Source of the DNA: Candidatus Delongbacteria bacterium
Lineage (GTDB): Bacteria > UBA4055
NCBI GenBank assembly: GCA_028702975.1
Contig: JAQVNT010000137.1
Location: 1 to 5,091 of the forward strand
Direction: 5' to 3'
Length of the DNA stretch: 5,091 nt
Positions 1 to 5,081 of the stretch are shown here, piece by piece. Under the pieces are notes generated by a model. It saw only the letters and a program-made list of their open reading frames with translations. It was not told the DNA's origin and made no database searches. Position numbers and translations under genes: made by a program. The first letter of the stretch is position 1, and every line of letters begins with the position of its first letter.

Positions 1-306
1 GTTGTAGTTTATTATTGATATGCTGTCCGCTGACTGGTATAACAGGCTGGTGCCGTCTTTAGCGTATATCCTGAAACTGAAGGGTTTGCCCGCCTGCCAG
101 AGATAAGTGCTCACCGCTTTGAGATTTACAGGGTATTCTATTCCGAAATCGTTCACATTAACATAGACGGCTCTCTCTTCGGGACTTTCAAGCACATTCC
201 AAAGCATAATATTGTAATGTTCCCATTCATAAGTTCTGTTATCGCCGTACCAGACTTCTCCGAAGAGCCTGTAAGCGATCAGTATTACCGGAATGATCAG
301 CTTCAT
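1..306 (-). CDS. Secreted or membrane-anchored hypothetical protein, 5' portion only
   Basis: This is a gene truncated by the left window edge. The frame is open for 102 codons from the ATG at 306 down to base 1, with no stop. The N-terminus (MKLIIPVILIAYRLFGEVWYG) has a lysine followed by a short hydrophobic stretch, which suggests a signal peptide or N-terminal anchor, although no clean AxA cleavage site is visible. The rest alternates polar and hydrophobic residues and is rich in Tyr, Trp and Val, as in a beta-rich exported domain. I recognise no family. The start is supported by an AGG at about 8 bases upstream, inside the end of the preceding gene. Only three bases separate that gene's TAG from this ATG, so the two are very probably co-transcribed and translationally coupled. 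The function is unknown. Confidence 0.72.
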   Translation of the reverse strand, partial: MKLIIPVILIAYRLFGEVWYGDNRTYEWEHYNIMLWNVLESPEERAVYVNVNDFGIEYPVNLKAVSTYLWQAGKPFSFRIYAKDGTSLLYQSADSISIINYN

Positions 307-309
307 TAT

Positions 310-969
310 CTACCTGCCGAACCCTCCCATAGGGTAGCCTTCTACTTTTTTATATCCGGAAAGAGGCTTAAAAACAGACTTATCCACGCCCGGTTTTATG
401 TCCGTATATTCCATTTTCATTGAGTATGGTCCCATTTTCATTTCCATTCCGACGAACATTTTCTTTGAGGGATCGATATACATAAAGCTCTCCCCCTCCA
501 TCTCTTCTTCGTCATCATCATCTTCTTCAATATCAATAACCTTATATTTATCGCATTTTACTCCCGCGAACACAGCTGTTCCCACCTTCTCGAGCATCTC
601 GTCTTCCTCTATATCGCCGGGAGCTTCCATCGAACCCATACCGCCCATCATTTCGTCCATATCGCTCATTGACATTGCGGTGTAGGTTTTGGTTTTCTTA
701 TCAAAATTGTACATCATGTCCTTTCCGTTCTCCTCAACGAAGATGCTTATATTGTCCTTCATGTCAGTTCTGCTGTTCCCTTCGCCGTCAGTATAGATAG
801 TATAAGGCTCCTGAACGGGCATCATGGGCATATCCGAAGTGGTCTTAACAACAGCCGAGAAACCGTTCTTGAATATCTCGCCGCCTACAACAGAGCTCAT
901 CTTTACTTTTTCGCCTGCGAATGCGGCTGTCATGATCGCAATGCATAGGATCATCGCTGTTCTTTTCAT
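310..969 (-). CDS. Methionine-rich secreted protein, DUF4412/LolA-like
   Basis: A 219-residue exported protein. Residues 1-18 form a signal peptide (basic MKR, hydrophobic core, AFA before G19), so it should act in the periplasm or at the outer membrane. The remainder resembles DUF4412-type, LolA-like proteins: a YTIYTDGEGNSR segment near residues 56-67, a segment resembling K-x-YTAM at 94-99, a GT-x-x-x-x-G-x-x-C-x-x-Y segment at 130-142 and a closing D-x-S-V-F-K-P-L-S-G-Y near 196-206. This assignment is by pattern and is moderate. The composition is odd. There are 27 Met by hand count, clustered at 99-114 (seven) and 171-186 (six), and an acidic tract of Asp/Glu at 146-160. The start has a good SD (AGGGG, 977-981) seven bases upstream. 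It lies 20 bases after the lipoprotein gene and 3 bases before the next gene. The ligand and role are unknown. Met-mediated metal binding is possible but not shown. Confidence 0.85.
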   Translation of the reverse strand: MKRTAMILCIAIMTAAFAGEKVKMSSVVGGEIFKNGFSAVVKTTSDMPMMPVQEPYTIYTDGEGNSRTDMKDNISIFVEENGKDMMYNFDKKTKTYTAMSMSDMDEMMGGMGSMEAPGDIEEDEMLEKVGTAVFAGVKCDKYKVIDIEEDDDDEEEMEGESFMYIDPSKKMFVGMEMKMGPYSMKMEYTDIKPGVDKSVFKPLSGYKKVEGYPMGGFGR

Positions 970-976
970 TTTGTGT

Positions 977-981
977 CCCCT
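977..981 (-). promoter_or_regulatory. Ribosome binding site of the Met-rich protein
   Basis: AGGGG on the minus strand lies seven bases before the ATG at 969. It sits in the 20-base gap after the lipoprotein stop codon, which allows independent initiation within the same transcript. Confidence 0.7.
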
Positions 982-989
982 ATTTAAAT

Positions 990-1499
990 TTATTCTTTCT
1001 CAGGCAGAAATATCGTTCTGCATCTTTCTATGTAATCATCATTTGCCATAACTTCATACACTGTGTTCCCGCTCAGGATGTATTTATTTTTGTTCGTCGT
1101 TTTTGAGACCAGATTATTAAATATTTTCTCAGCTTCGTCACTGCTGACGGACCTGAACAGGTTCACCTGAAATTTATAATGATTATACGGTTCGGATGAG
1201 CTGATAAAATTGTTCTCGACCATGGTCATGTCTCCCCCGAAGGTCTTACTGTAGTAATCCAGCTTATCGTCAGGCACCCTGTAAGTGTTCTTGATCGTCC
1301 ATTTTTCAGGCATAAAACCTTTAATGGAGGATTCGACAGTGTCATTTACCGTTTTAACTTTCTCGATCTTTTCCGGTTCTGAAATGTCTTTTTTTATTAT
1401 TTCTGACTGAGCTGAATCTTTATTTTCTTTTGACTTAGAACATCCTGCAATCAATAACATAGAAAAGAGTACTATTGCCGCGAGTAATACTTTTTTCAT
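990..1499 (-). CDS. Small lipoprotein of unknown function
   Basis: A 169-residue predicted lipoprotein. The signal peptide is MKKVLLAAIVLFSMLLIAGC with a canonical lipobox I-A-G-C, which puts the lipidated Cys at residue 20. Ser at +2 favours outer-membrane delivery under the classical +2 rule. Residues 21-60 are a Lys/Glu/Ser-rich, probably disordered linker. Residues 61-169 look like a compact domain with a YYSKTFGGDMTMVENN stretch (82-97), an F-Q-V-N-L-F strand (110-115) and an amphipathic DEAEKIFNNLVSK helix (121-133). I do not recognise the family. I chose the ATG at 1499 over the in-frame ATG at 1511 because GAGG at 1506-1509 sits six bases upstream of it, while the longer version has no SD and only adds MRFI before the basic n-region. 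It heads a run with the two genes that follow. Confidence 0.82.
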   Translation of the reverse strand: MKKVLLAAIVLFSMLLIAGCSKSKENKDSAQSEIIKKDISEPEKIEKVKTVNDTVESSIKGFMPEKWTIKNTYRVPDDKLDYYSKTFGGDMTMVENNFISSSEPYNHYKFQVNLFRSVSSDEAEKIFNNLVSKTTNKNKYILSGNTVYEVMANDDYIERCRTIFLPEKE

Positions 1500-1505
1500 A
1501 ATAAA

Positions 1506-1509
1506 CCTC
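1506..1509 (-). promoter_or_regulatory. Ribosome binding site deciding the lipoprotein start
   Basis: GAGG on the minus strand lies six bases from the ATG at 1499. It overlaps codons 1-2 of the alternative ATG at 1511, which has only an A-rich run before it. This supports the shorter protein. Confidence 0.65.
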
Positions 1510-1525
1510 ATTTTTTATTATCTGT

Positions 1526-1554
1526 AATATAATCAATTGATGATAATCATACAA
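1526..1554 (-). promoter_or_regulatory. Candidate sigma70-type promoter with Fur-like dyad
   Basis: On the minus strand TTGTAT (1549-1554) is followed after 17 bases by TATATT (1526-1531), a fair match to a housekeeping promoter (3/6 and 5/6). The predicted start of transcription near 1519 would give a leader of about 20 bases before the lipoprotein ATG at 1499. The spacer contains the dyad ATGAT-A-ATCAT (1540-1550) and the palindrome TCAATTGA (1533-1540). Either could be an operator. The region is A+T-rich, so chance matches are possible. Confidence 0.4.
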
Positions 1555-1575
1555 TATTTCTTTTGAGTCCTGCTT

Positions 1576-3099
1576 CTACCAAGAAACCATTATTCCTCTT
1601 GACTGGATTTCAGGTATATAGACATTTATTGATACTGAATCCAAAGGATTTATATTTAATTCAAGATTGCCCAATCCGGCAAAATCGGAATTTTGAACAA
1701 GCGGATAAATATCGCTTACCTGATTGTTCTCGAGATAAATGTTCCTGATTTTCGGTAAATTCCTGAATGCGGAAATATCAGTGATATTATTATTCCTGAG
1801 ATTAACTGAATTAAGTTCGCTAATATTACTCATTACGGTTATATCATCAATCTGATTGTCGTTCAGATCTAAATTACTGATATCCGATAATAAATTCAGA
1901 GAACTGATATCGCTTACATCGTTATTGCCAAGCCTGAGGATTTTTATTCCGGTTAAATTTTTAAGTGAAGTAATATCAATGATCTGGTTTTGCGAAAGAT
2001 TAACGCTTGTTAAACCTGTTAGATTACTCAGAGCGTTTATTTCTGCGATCTGGTTGAAAGAAAAGTCGATGTAATTTAGTTTAGTTAAATTCCGTAATGC
2101 TGAAATATCAACTACATTGTTATATCCAAGACTCAATGTTTCTAATTCCGAAAGATCTTCCAGCGGAGATAAATCTGAGATCATATTATTATCAAGGTGA
2201 AGAATTTTTAAATTTTTAAGGTCACTGATCGGTGTAAGATCGCTGATCTGATTTTGAAACAGATTTAGAGTTTCAAGTGATCTGAAGTGTTCCATGCCTT
2301 TGAGATCAATTATACCGAGTAAATAAGCTTCAAACTCAGTAATATATCCCAGATCGGAAGAGTAAATCGTACCTACAGGTTTTGTTATTTCTGTTCTTAC
2401 AGCCTGTTCTAAATTCGCATCGGAAAAAATAACTTCCTTATTCAGCCATACATCTATTGAATCGGAAGATACTGAACCGTGATCATCGGTGGTTTTAACA
2501 ATTATCATACAGTCACTGTCTCCCATAGTCCAGCCGGCAGTGTAAGGAGATGTTGTGTCAGTCGAGATCAGTAAATCACCGGCATAAAAATCCACTTTAG
2601 AAACGGTTTTAGCGTTCTTTTCATCATCTGAAGCTGAAGCCATGATCTCTATGTCATCCCCGGAAGTAAAATACGAATTGTCTATCGGATAAGTGATATG
2701 ACATCCCGGATAAACATTAATGACCACTTCGACAGAATCAGAAGTCTTTGCACCGTCACTATCTACAGCAGTTGCTTTTATTATATGAGAACCAACTTCA
2801 AGCTCATCTGTTTCGAATGAATAAGAGTATGGAGAATCTTTATCCGTACCGTCCTGAACACCGTCAATATAGTATCTGACTTCAAAAACATTCCCGTCTG
2901 TATCTTCTGCATCGACTTTGACCTCCAGAGCACTTCCTTTTTCAAAGATCCGCGATGATGCAGGTGATGTTATCGCACAAGTCGGAGCAACATTATCAGC
3001 TTCCACTTCTGTTATCGTAGTACTATTATCTTCTGAACATGACCAGAATAACGCACCGGTAATTATTAAACCAATAAAGACCAAACCCAGCTTTTTCAT
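1576..3099 (-). CDS. Ig-like and leucine-rich repeat surface lipoprotein
   Basis: A 507-residue exported protein. Residues 1-20 form a signal peptide that ends in L-F-W-S before Cys21. The lipobox is imperfect (Trp at -2), but the basic start, hydrophobic core and following S-E-D-N linker make a lipoprotein likely. Residues 37-128 and 129-219 are two bacterial Ig-like domains of the Big_7 kind, each with an I-T-S/Y-P opening, a V-x-x-V-x-(F/Y)-Y strand and a D-x-x-SPY turn. Residues 220-274 are the typical N-terminal cap of SDS22-like repeat proteins (IFSDANLEQAVR, then a short acidic stretch). Eight exact 22-residue repeats follow at 275-450, with a ninth, longer unit at 451-475 and a C-terminal cap. 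Such proteins usually bind other proteins at the cell surface, but the partner here is unknown. GGAG lies five bases before the ATG. Its repeat region is more A+T-rich than the gene upstream. Confidence 0.93.
   Translation of the reverse strand: MKKLGLVFIGLIITGALFWSCSEDNSTTITEVEADNVAPTCAITSPASSRIFEKGSALEVKVDAEDTDGNVFEVRYYIDGVQDGTDKDSPYSYSFETDELEVGSHIIKATAVDSDGAKTSDSVEVVINVYPGCHITYPIDNSYFTSGDDIEIMASASDDEKNAKTVSKVDFYAGDLLISTDTTSPYTAGWTMGDSDCMIIVKTTDDHGSVSSDSIDVWLNKEVIFSDANLEQAVRTEITKPVGTIYSSDLGYITEFEAYLLGIIDLKGMEHFRSLETLNLFQNQISDLTPISDLKNLKILHLDNNMISDLSPLEDLSELETLSLGYNNVVDISALRNLTKLNYIDFSFNQIAEINALSNLTGLTSVNLSQNQIIDITSLKNLTGIKILRLGNNDVSDISSLNLLSDISNLDLNDNQIDDITVMSNISELNSVNLRNNNITDISAFRNLPKIRNIYLENNQVSDIYPLVQNSDFAGLGNLELNINPLDSVSINVYIPEIQSRGIMVSW
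1750..2277 (-). repeat. Eight 66-base units encoding 22-residue LRRs
   Basis: These bases encode residues 275-450 of the Ig/LRR lipoprotein as eight units of exactly 66 bases with no insertion. Each unit follows L-x-x-L-x-L-x-x-N-x-I-x-D-I-x-x-L-x-x-L-x-x, for example LETLNLFQNQISDL at 275-288. Conserved Asn lies at residues 283, 305, 327, 349, 371, 393, 415 and 437, every 22 residues. The DNA units have diverged from one another, so this is an old array held in phase by protein structure rather than a fresh tandem duplication. Confidence 0.9.
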
Positions 3100-3104
3100 A
3101 TCTG

Positions 3105-3108
3105 CTCC
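3105..3108 (-). promoter_or_regulatory. Ribosome binding site of the Ig/LRR lipoprotein
   Basis: GGAG on the minus strand lies five bases before the ATG at 3099, supporting the full-length start that includes the signal peptide. Confidence 0.65.
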
Positions 3109-3136
3109 AGATTTTGTTAATTTGTCTTATTACAAT

Positions 3137-3165
3137 ATAACAAACACATTTCAGAATATCTACAA
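3137..3165 (-). promoter_or_regulatory. Weak candidate promoter for the Ig/LRR lipoprotein
   Basis: In the 81-base A+T-rich gap after the CFI-box gene, TTGTAG (3160-3165) is followed after 17 bases by TGTTAT (3137-3142) on the minus strand. An overlapping TATATT (3134-3139) has a better -10 sequence but 20-base spacing. No terminator-like hairpin with a T run is seen in the gap, so read-through from the upstream gene remains possible. Confidence 0.25.
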
Positions 3166-3180
3166 ATTAAATATTCAATT

Positions 3181-4143
3181 CTATCTCCGCACCATTCTGT
3201 CTAAGATAAAGCGGAATATTTTCGAGAGCAAAGGTACTCTTACTGCTGTCTTCGCAATAAACGGTCCGATCTTGTAATAGAACTTAACGAATGACCTGCC
3301 GGCAAAGCTTTTCATCAGCACTTCATCTCTGAATCTTCTTAAAACAAGCACTTCCGGACAATCATAAGAGCCGTAAACAGCGGTCGCTATAAAGCAGCCC
3401 TGAGTCTGTCCTGCTCCGCCTGACTGCCCGTTCATCTCTTTAAGCCTTTCGTCAAAACCGCCGTTCATCTGTTCTTCTAGTGAAAAAGCTGTTTCCATCG
3501 CATTATAATTGAATTCATTTTTGGGCTGGAAATCAGTACTGCCGTACTTTTTAGTCTGCAGTTTGTTGTAGCTGTTTAGAGCTTTTTCGGCAAATTCTCT
3601 CAACTCTCCGTTAAGAGAACCGGTCTGCAGAGGACTGATCGACAGCTGCATCATGTACATAAAAGGATCCGTTCCCGGAACCGTTTTCAATATATAAAGC
3701 ATCGTAAGCGAAGCATAGACCTGCCCTGTAAGAGGATCATCTACCCCGTATAATTTTTCTCTTATGACGAGCGCTTTCTTCAGCAGCTCTTCCGCTTTAA
3801 CATGATCACCGGTAAAGATCAGGCACTCTCCCAGTTTCGCCATAGCCGTCGCCGTGTCGGGACCTTCAGCAAATCCCTGTTTTAGCTGTATATCGTATGC
3901 GCTCTGCAGAAGCGGAAGTGCAGTGCGAAAACCGTTGCTGCCGTACCTGACCGTCCTTGATGCGAGCTCATAAAGAAACGGTACAGTCATCGGGTTCTCC
4001 TCCCCATACAGATTTTCGGCTTTTATAAGCCACTTTCTCGCGCTCATTATCTGCGAAGCCGCCTGCGGCGGAACCTGTATCTGGAATCCCGCTATGAGCG
4101 GAAGAAGCGCTGTTAAATTCATCAATTCTGAACTATAATCCAT
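3181..4143 (-). CDS. TPR protein with C-terminal CFI-box-CTERM domain
   Basis: A 320-residue protein counted from the ATG at 4143. Its central part carries tetratricopeptide repeats of the kinesin-light-chain (TPR_12) type. One is clear around residues 95-132, with the GDHVKAEELLKKALVIREKL helix pair followed by YG-x-DDP, and weaker helical repeats lie on either side. After a Gly/Gln-rich linker (GQSGGAGQTQG) comes a typical CFI-box-CTERM domain starting at CFIATAVYGSYDCPEVLVL and running through RRFRDE, an AGRSFVKFYYK segment and a basic, amphipathic end (RMVRR). The linker and domain fill the last 80 or so residues. TPRs bind proteins. The CFI-box domain recurs at C-termini of otherwise unrelated bacterial proteins and its function is not established to my knowledge. 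No signal peptide is visible. The ATG at 4149 abuts GGGAGG with no spacing, so 4143 with six-base spacing is preferred. Confidence 0.9.
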   Translation of the reverse strand: MDYSSELMNLTALLPLIAGFQIQVPPQAASQIMSARKWLIKAENLYGEENPMTVPFLYELASRTVRYGSNGFRTALPLLQSAYDIQLKQGFAEGPDTATAMAKLGECLIFTGDHVKAEELLKKALVIREKLYGVDDPLTGQVYASLTMLYILKTVPGTDPFMYMMQLSISPLQTGSLNGELREFAEKALNSYNKLQTKKYGSTDFQPKNEFNYNAMETAFSLEEQMNGGFDERLKEMNGQSGGAGQTQGCFIATAVYGSYDCPEVLVLRRFRDEVLMKSFAGRSFVKFYYKIGPFIAKTAVRVPLLSKIFRFILDRMVRR

Positions 4144-4149
4144 TTTCAT

Positions 4150-4155
4150 CCTCCC
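4150..4155 (-). promoter_or_regulatory. Ribosome binding site deciding the CFI-box protein start
   Basis: GGGAGG on the minus strand is followed directly by ATGAAAATG. The first ATG (4149) touches the SD and cannot be used with normal spacing. The second (4143) has the ideal six bases, which removes Met-Lys from the longest reading frame. Confidence 0.75.
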
Positions 4156-4263
4156 AAAGACATCACTTAAATCTAAAATAAATTTTTTAGAAATTCCACA
4201 ATTTTAATATTTTCTAAATCATCTTAAATTTGTTAATCAAATTATAATTTATTATATTACTCT
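4156..4263 (-). other. A+T-rich leader and promoter region of the CFI-box gene
   Basis: This non-coding stretch between the terminator region and the CFI-box gene is very A+T-rich. A weak promoter can be read on the minus strand as TTGATT (4235-4240), 18 bases, TAGAAA (4211-4216), but alternatives are equally plausible. Two dyads are visible: AATTTG-TTAAT-CAAATT at 4227-4243, which overlaps the putative -35, and TCTAAAA-N6-TTTTAGA at 4172-4191, which would form an A+U-only hairpin in the leader. I see no gene or RNA motif that I can name. Confidence 0.35.
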
Positions 4264-4334
4264 CAGGGCTTGCAAAAAAAATACCGCAGAGATCTGCGGT
4301 ATCGTGTACTTGCCGGTACTTTTGTTAAGCCCTG
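4264..4334. repeat. Outer inverted repeat enclosing the terminator
   Basis: CAGGGCTT (4264-4271) pairs perfectly with AAGCCCTG (4327-4334). After a small mismatch CAAAA (4273-4277) also pairs with TTTTG (4320-4324). The arms enclose the terminator hairpin, and the pairing of CAAAA with TTTTG uses part of the terminator's T run. It could be a second, competing fold of the transcript's end or the terminal inverted repeats of a 71-base interspersed element. No target-site duplication is seen. Confidence 0.6.
4274..4302 (-). terminator. Rho-independent terminator of the ExbB-like gene pair
   Basis: On the minus strand the arms ATACCGCAG and CTGCGGTAT form a perfect nine-base stem (4281-4302) with a four-base loop, followed at once by a run of T from 4281 to 4274. 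This is a textbook intrinsic terminator. It lies about 36 bases after the stop codon at 4338 and separates the membrane-protein pair from the CFI-box gene. It is nested in a larger inverted repeat (4264-4334). Confidence 0.92.
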
Positions 4335-4337
4335 TTT

Positions 4338-4715
4338 TTATTCCTTCGCATCAGACATTCTGACCTTTCTCTTTAAAAAATACCAGATCAGGCCCGAAAA
4401 AATGAAGATGTAGAACCCGTAAATGGTTGTCGTGAACGACTCGGAAAAACCCTGCATGACTATTTTGGGAGAAATGTCTGAAGCGTTAATAATTATGTTC
4501 AGAGCTGTATAGATCCCGCTGATCTGCCCCAGGATACCCGTCGCAACGCTCATTATTCCCCAGAAAAGGATCGAATCAATACTGATCCTGACGCTTTCTG
4601 CAACGCGATTTCCTTTCATTACTTCGGGTGAGTACCTGACAAGATTATAGATTATCAGCAGTGTGAATATAATCAGAGGCCACCGCCAGAACCCCATCAC
4701 GATAAAGAAATTCAT
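4338..4715 (-). CDS. Minimal MotA/TolQ/ExbB-like proton-channel protein
   Basis: A 125-residue membrane protein with three predicted membrane segments, roughly residues 4-26, 47-75 and 94-114, and a basic C-terminal end (KRKVR). The last two match the conserved core of MotA/TolQ/ExbB subunits: ATGILGQISGIYTAL (58-72) stands where ExbB/TolQ have a G-L-L/F-G-T-V-x-G-M/I segment, and SESFTTTIYGF (91-101) stands where they have EAL-x-T-T/A-x-x-G-L. The Thr of the GTV motif is Gln64 here, and the AIPA motif of the last helix is replaced. In the family these subunits use the proton gradient with ExbD/TolR partners to drive outer-membrane transport or other work. It is about half the usual ExbB length and lacks most of the cytoplasmic loop. 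No ExbD/TolR gene is in the window. It follows its paralogue by 21 bases and ends at a strong terminator. Family assignment is good; proton conduction is not certain. Confidence 0.8.
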   Translation of the reverse strand: MNFFIVMGFWRWPLIIFTLLIIYNLVRYSPEVMKGNRVAESVRISIDSILFWGIMSVATGILGQISGIYTALNIIINASDISPKIVMQGFSESFTTTIYGFYIFIFSGLIWYFLKRKVRMSDAKE

Positions 4716-4720
4716 CCTTT

Positions 4721-4728
4721 ACCTCCTT
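4721..4728 (-). promoter_or_regulatory. Very strong ribosome binding site of the second ExbB-like gene
   Basis: AAGGAGGT on the minus strand fully matches the standard anti-Shine-Dalgarno sequence. The GGAGG core lies six bases before the ATG at 4715. It implies efficient translation and confirms this start. It also shows that this organism uses canonical SD initiation. Confidence 0.85.
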
Positions 4729-4736
4729 TTTTTTGT

Positions 4737-5081
4737 TTAAACAAACGGATCATTTATTATCAGATCCGCTTCCCTGTCAATTATTTGACCTTCATTCTTT
4801 ATGATCATTAACCAGAATATCGCGATCAGGATCGAGCTGAAAACCGAAAATATCAGCAGTGCCGTTCCTTTAAGATGCCAGTTTACAAGCGCTTTTATTA
4901 AGATATCTGTGCTGAAACCGTAGCATTCGATCTCTTTTGAAGCCTGAACAGTGACTTTGTAGAATTGAAGAAAATATCCTGAAATACCTGTCATAAGAGT
5001 GAGTATTGAACAGAAAATGATCGTGACACTCCCCTGTTTCAAAGTTTTAATGCTGTGCTCTTTCCTGATATAAAGCTGCAT
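4737..5081 (-). CDS. Tandem ExbB/TolQ-like paralogue, 5' end uncertain
   Basis: At least 114 residues are seen from the ATG at 5081. Two membrane segments lie near residues 18-42 and 73-96. The layout parallels the next gene: MTGISGYFLQFYK (30-42) corresponds to ATGILGQISGIYT, and a second segment ending in FWLMIIK matches the other's WYFLKRK. I therefore read the two as diverged paralogues of the MotA/TolQ/ExbB core, perhaps subunits of one complex. The Thr-rich TTT-x-x-G motif of the last helix is reduced to G-T-A here, so this copy may be structural. No SD is visible before 5081, and the frame stays open with no stop to the window end. The true start may therefore lie beyond the edge, which would also supply the missing first membrane helix. 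It ends in DREADLIINDPFV and is followed after 21 bases by its partner. Confidence 0.7.
   Translation of the reverse strand: MQLYIRKEHSIKTLKQGSVTIIFCSILTLMTGISGYFLQFYKVTVQASKEIECYGFSTDILIKALVNWHLKGTALLIFSVFSSILIAIFWLMIIKNEGQIIDREADLIINDPFV

Noticed and set aside
217..423. Plus-strand open frame across the junction of the first two genes
   Set aside because: It is antisense to two minus-strand genes with a signal peptide and good spacing, and it has no recognisable sequence.
398..685. Plus-strand open frame encoding a serine-rich, low-complexity protein
   Set aside because: It is the antisense shadow of the Asp/Glu and Met tracts of the minus-strand secreted protein (GAT/GAA/GAG read backward as Ser and Ile codons) and it has no domain.
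824..1051. Plus-strand open frame opposite the signal peptide region of the Met-rich protein
   Set aside because: Hydrophobic character arises from reading the signal peptide region in reverse, and no family is seen.
1563..2074. Two plus-strand open frames (1563-1748 and 1856-2074) within the LRR gene
   Set aside because: Both are opposite the regular LRR repeats, whose 22-residue pattern proves the coding strand.
1750..2277. 66-base periodicity that might suggest a CRISPR or satellite array
   Set aside because: The units diverge at the base level, have no spacers, and keep phase only as leucine-rich protein repeats.
2918..3277. Plus-strand open frame spanning the gap between the LRR and CFI-box genes
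   Set aside because: It overlaps the starts and ends of two well-supported minus-strand genes, and its protein looks like random translation of A+T-rich DNA.
4306..4321. Direct repeat GTACTT (4306-4311 and 4316-4321) between the terminator stem and the stop codon
   Set aside because: It is only six bases long and four apart, so chance is sufficient. It also reads as a weak four-base dyad.
4264..4334. Insertion element with target-site duplication
   Set aside because: The flanks (TACTCT on the left, TTTTTA on the right) do not match, so a mobile origin cannot be claimed from this window; the inverted repeat itself is kept as a finding.
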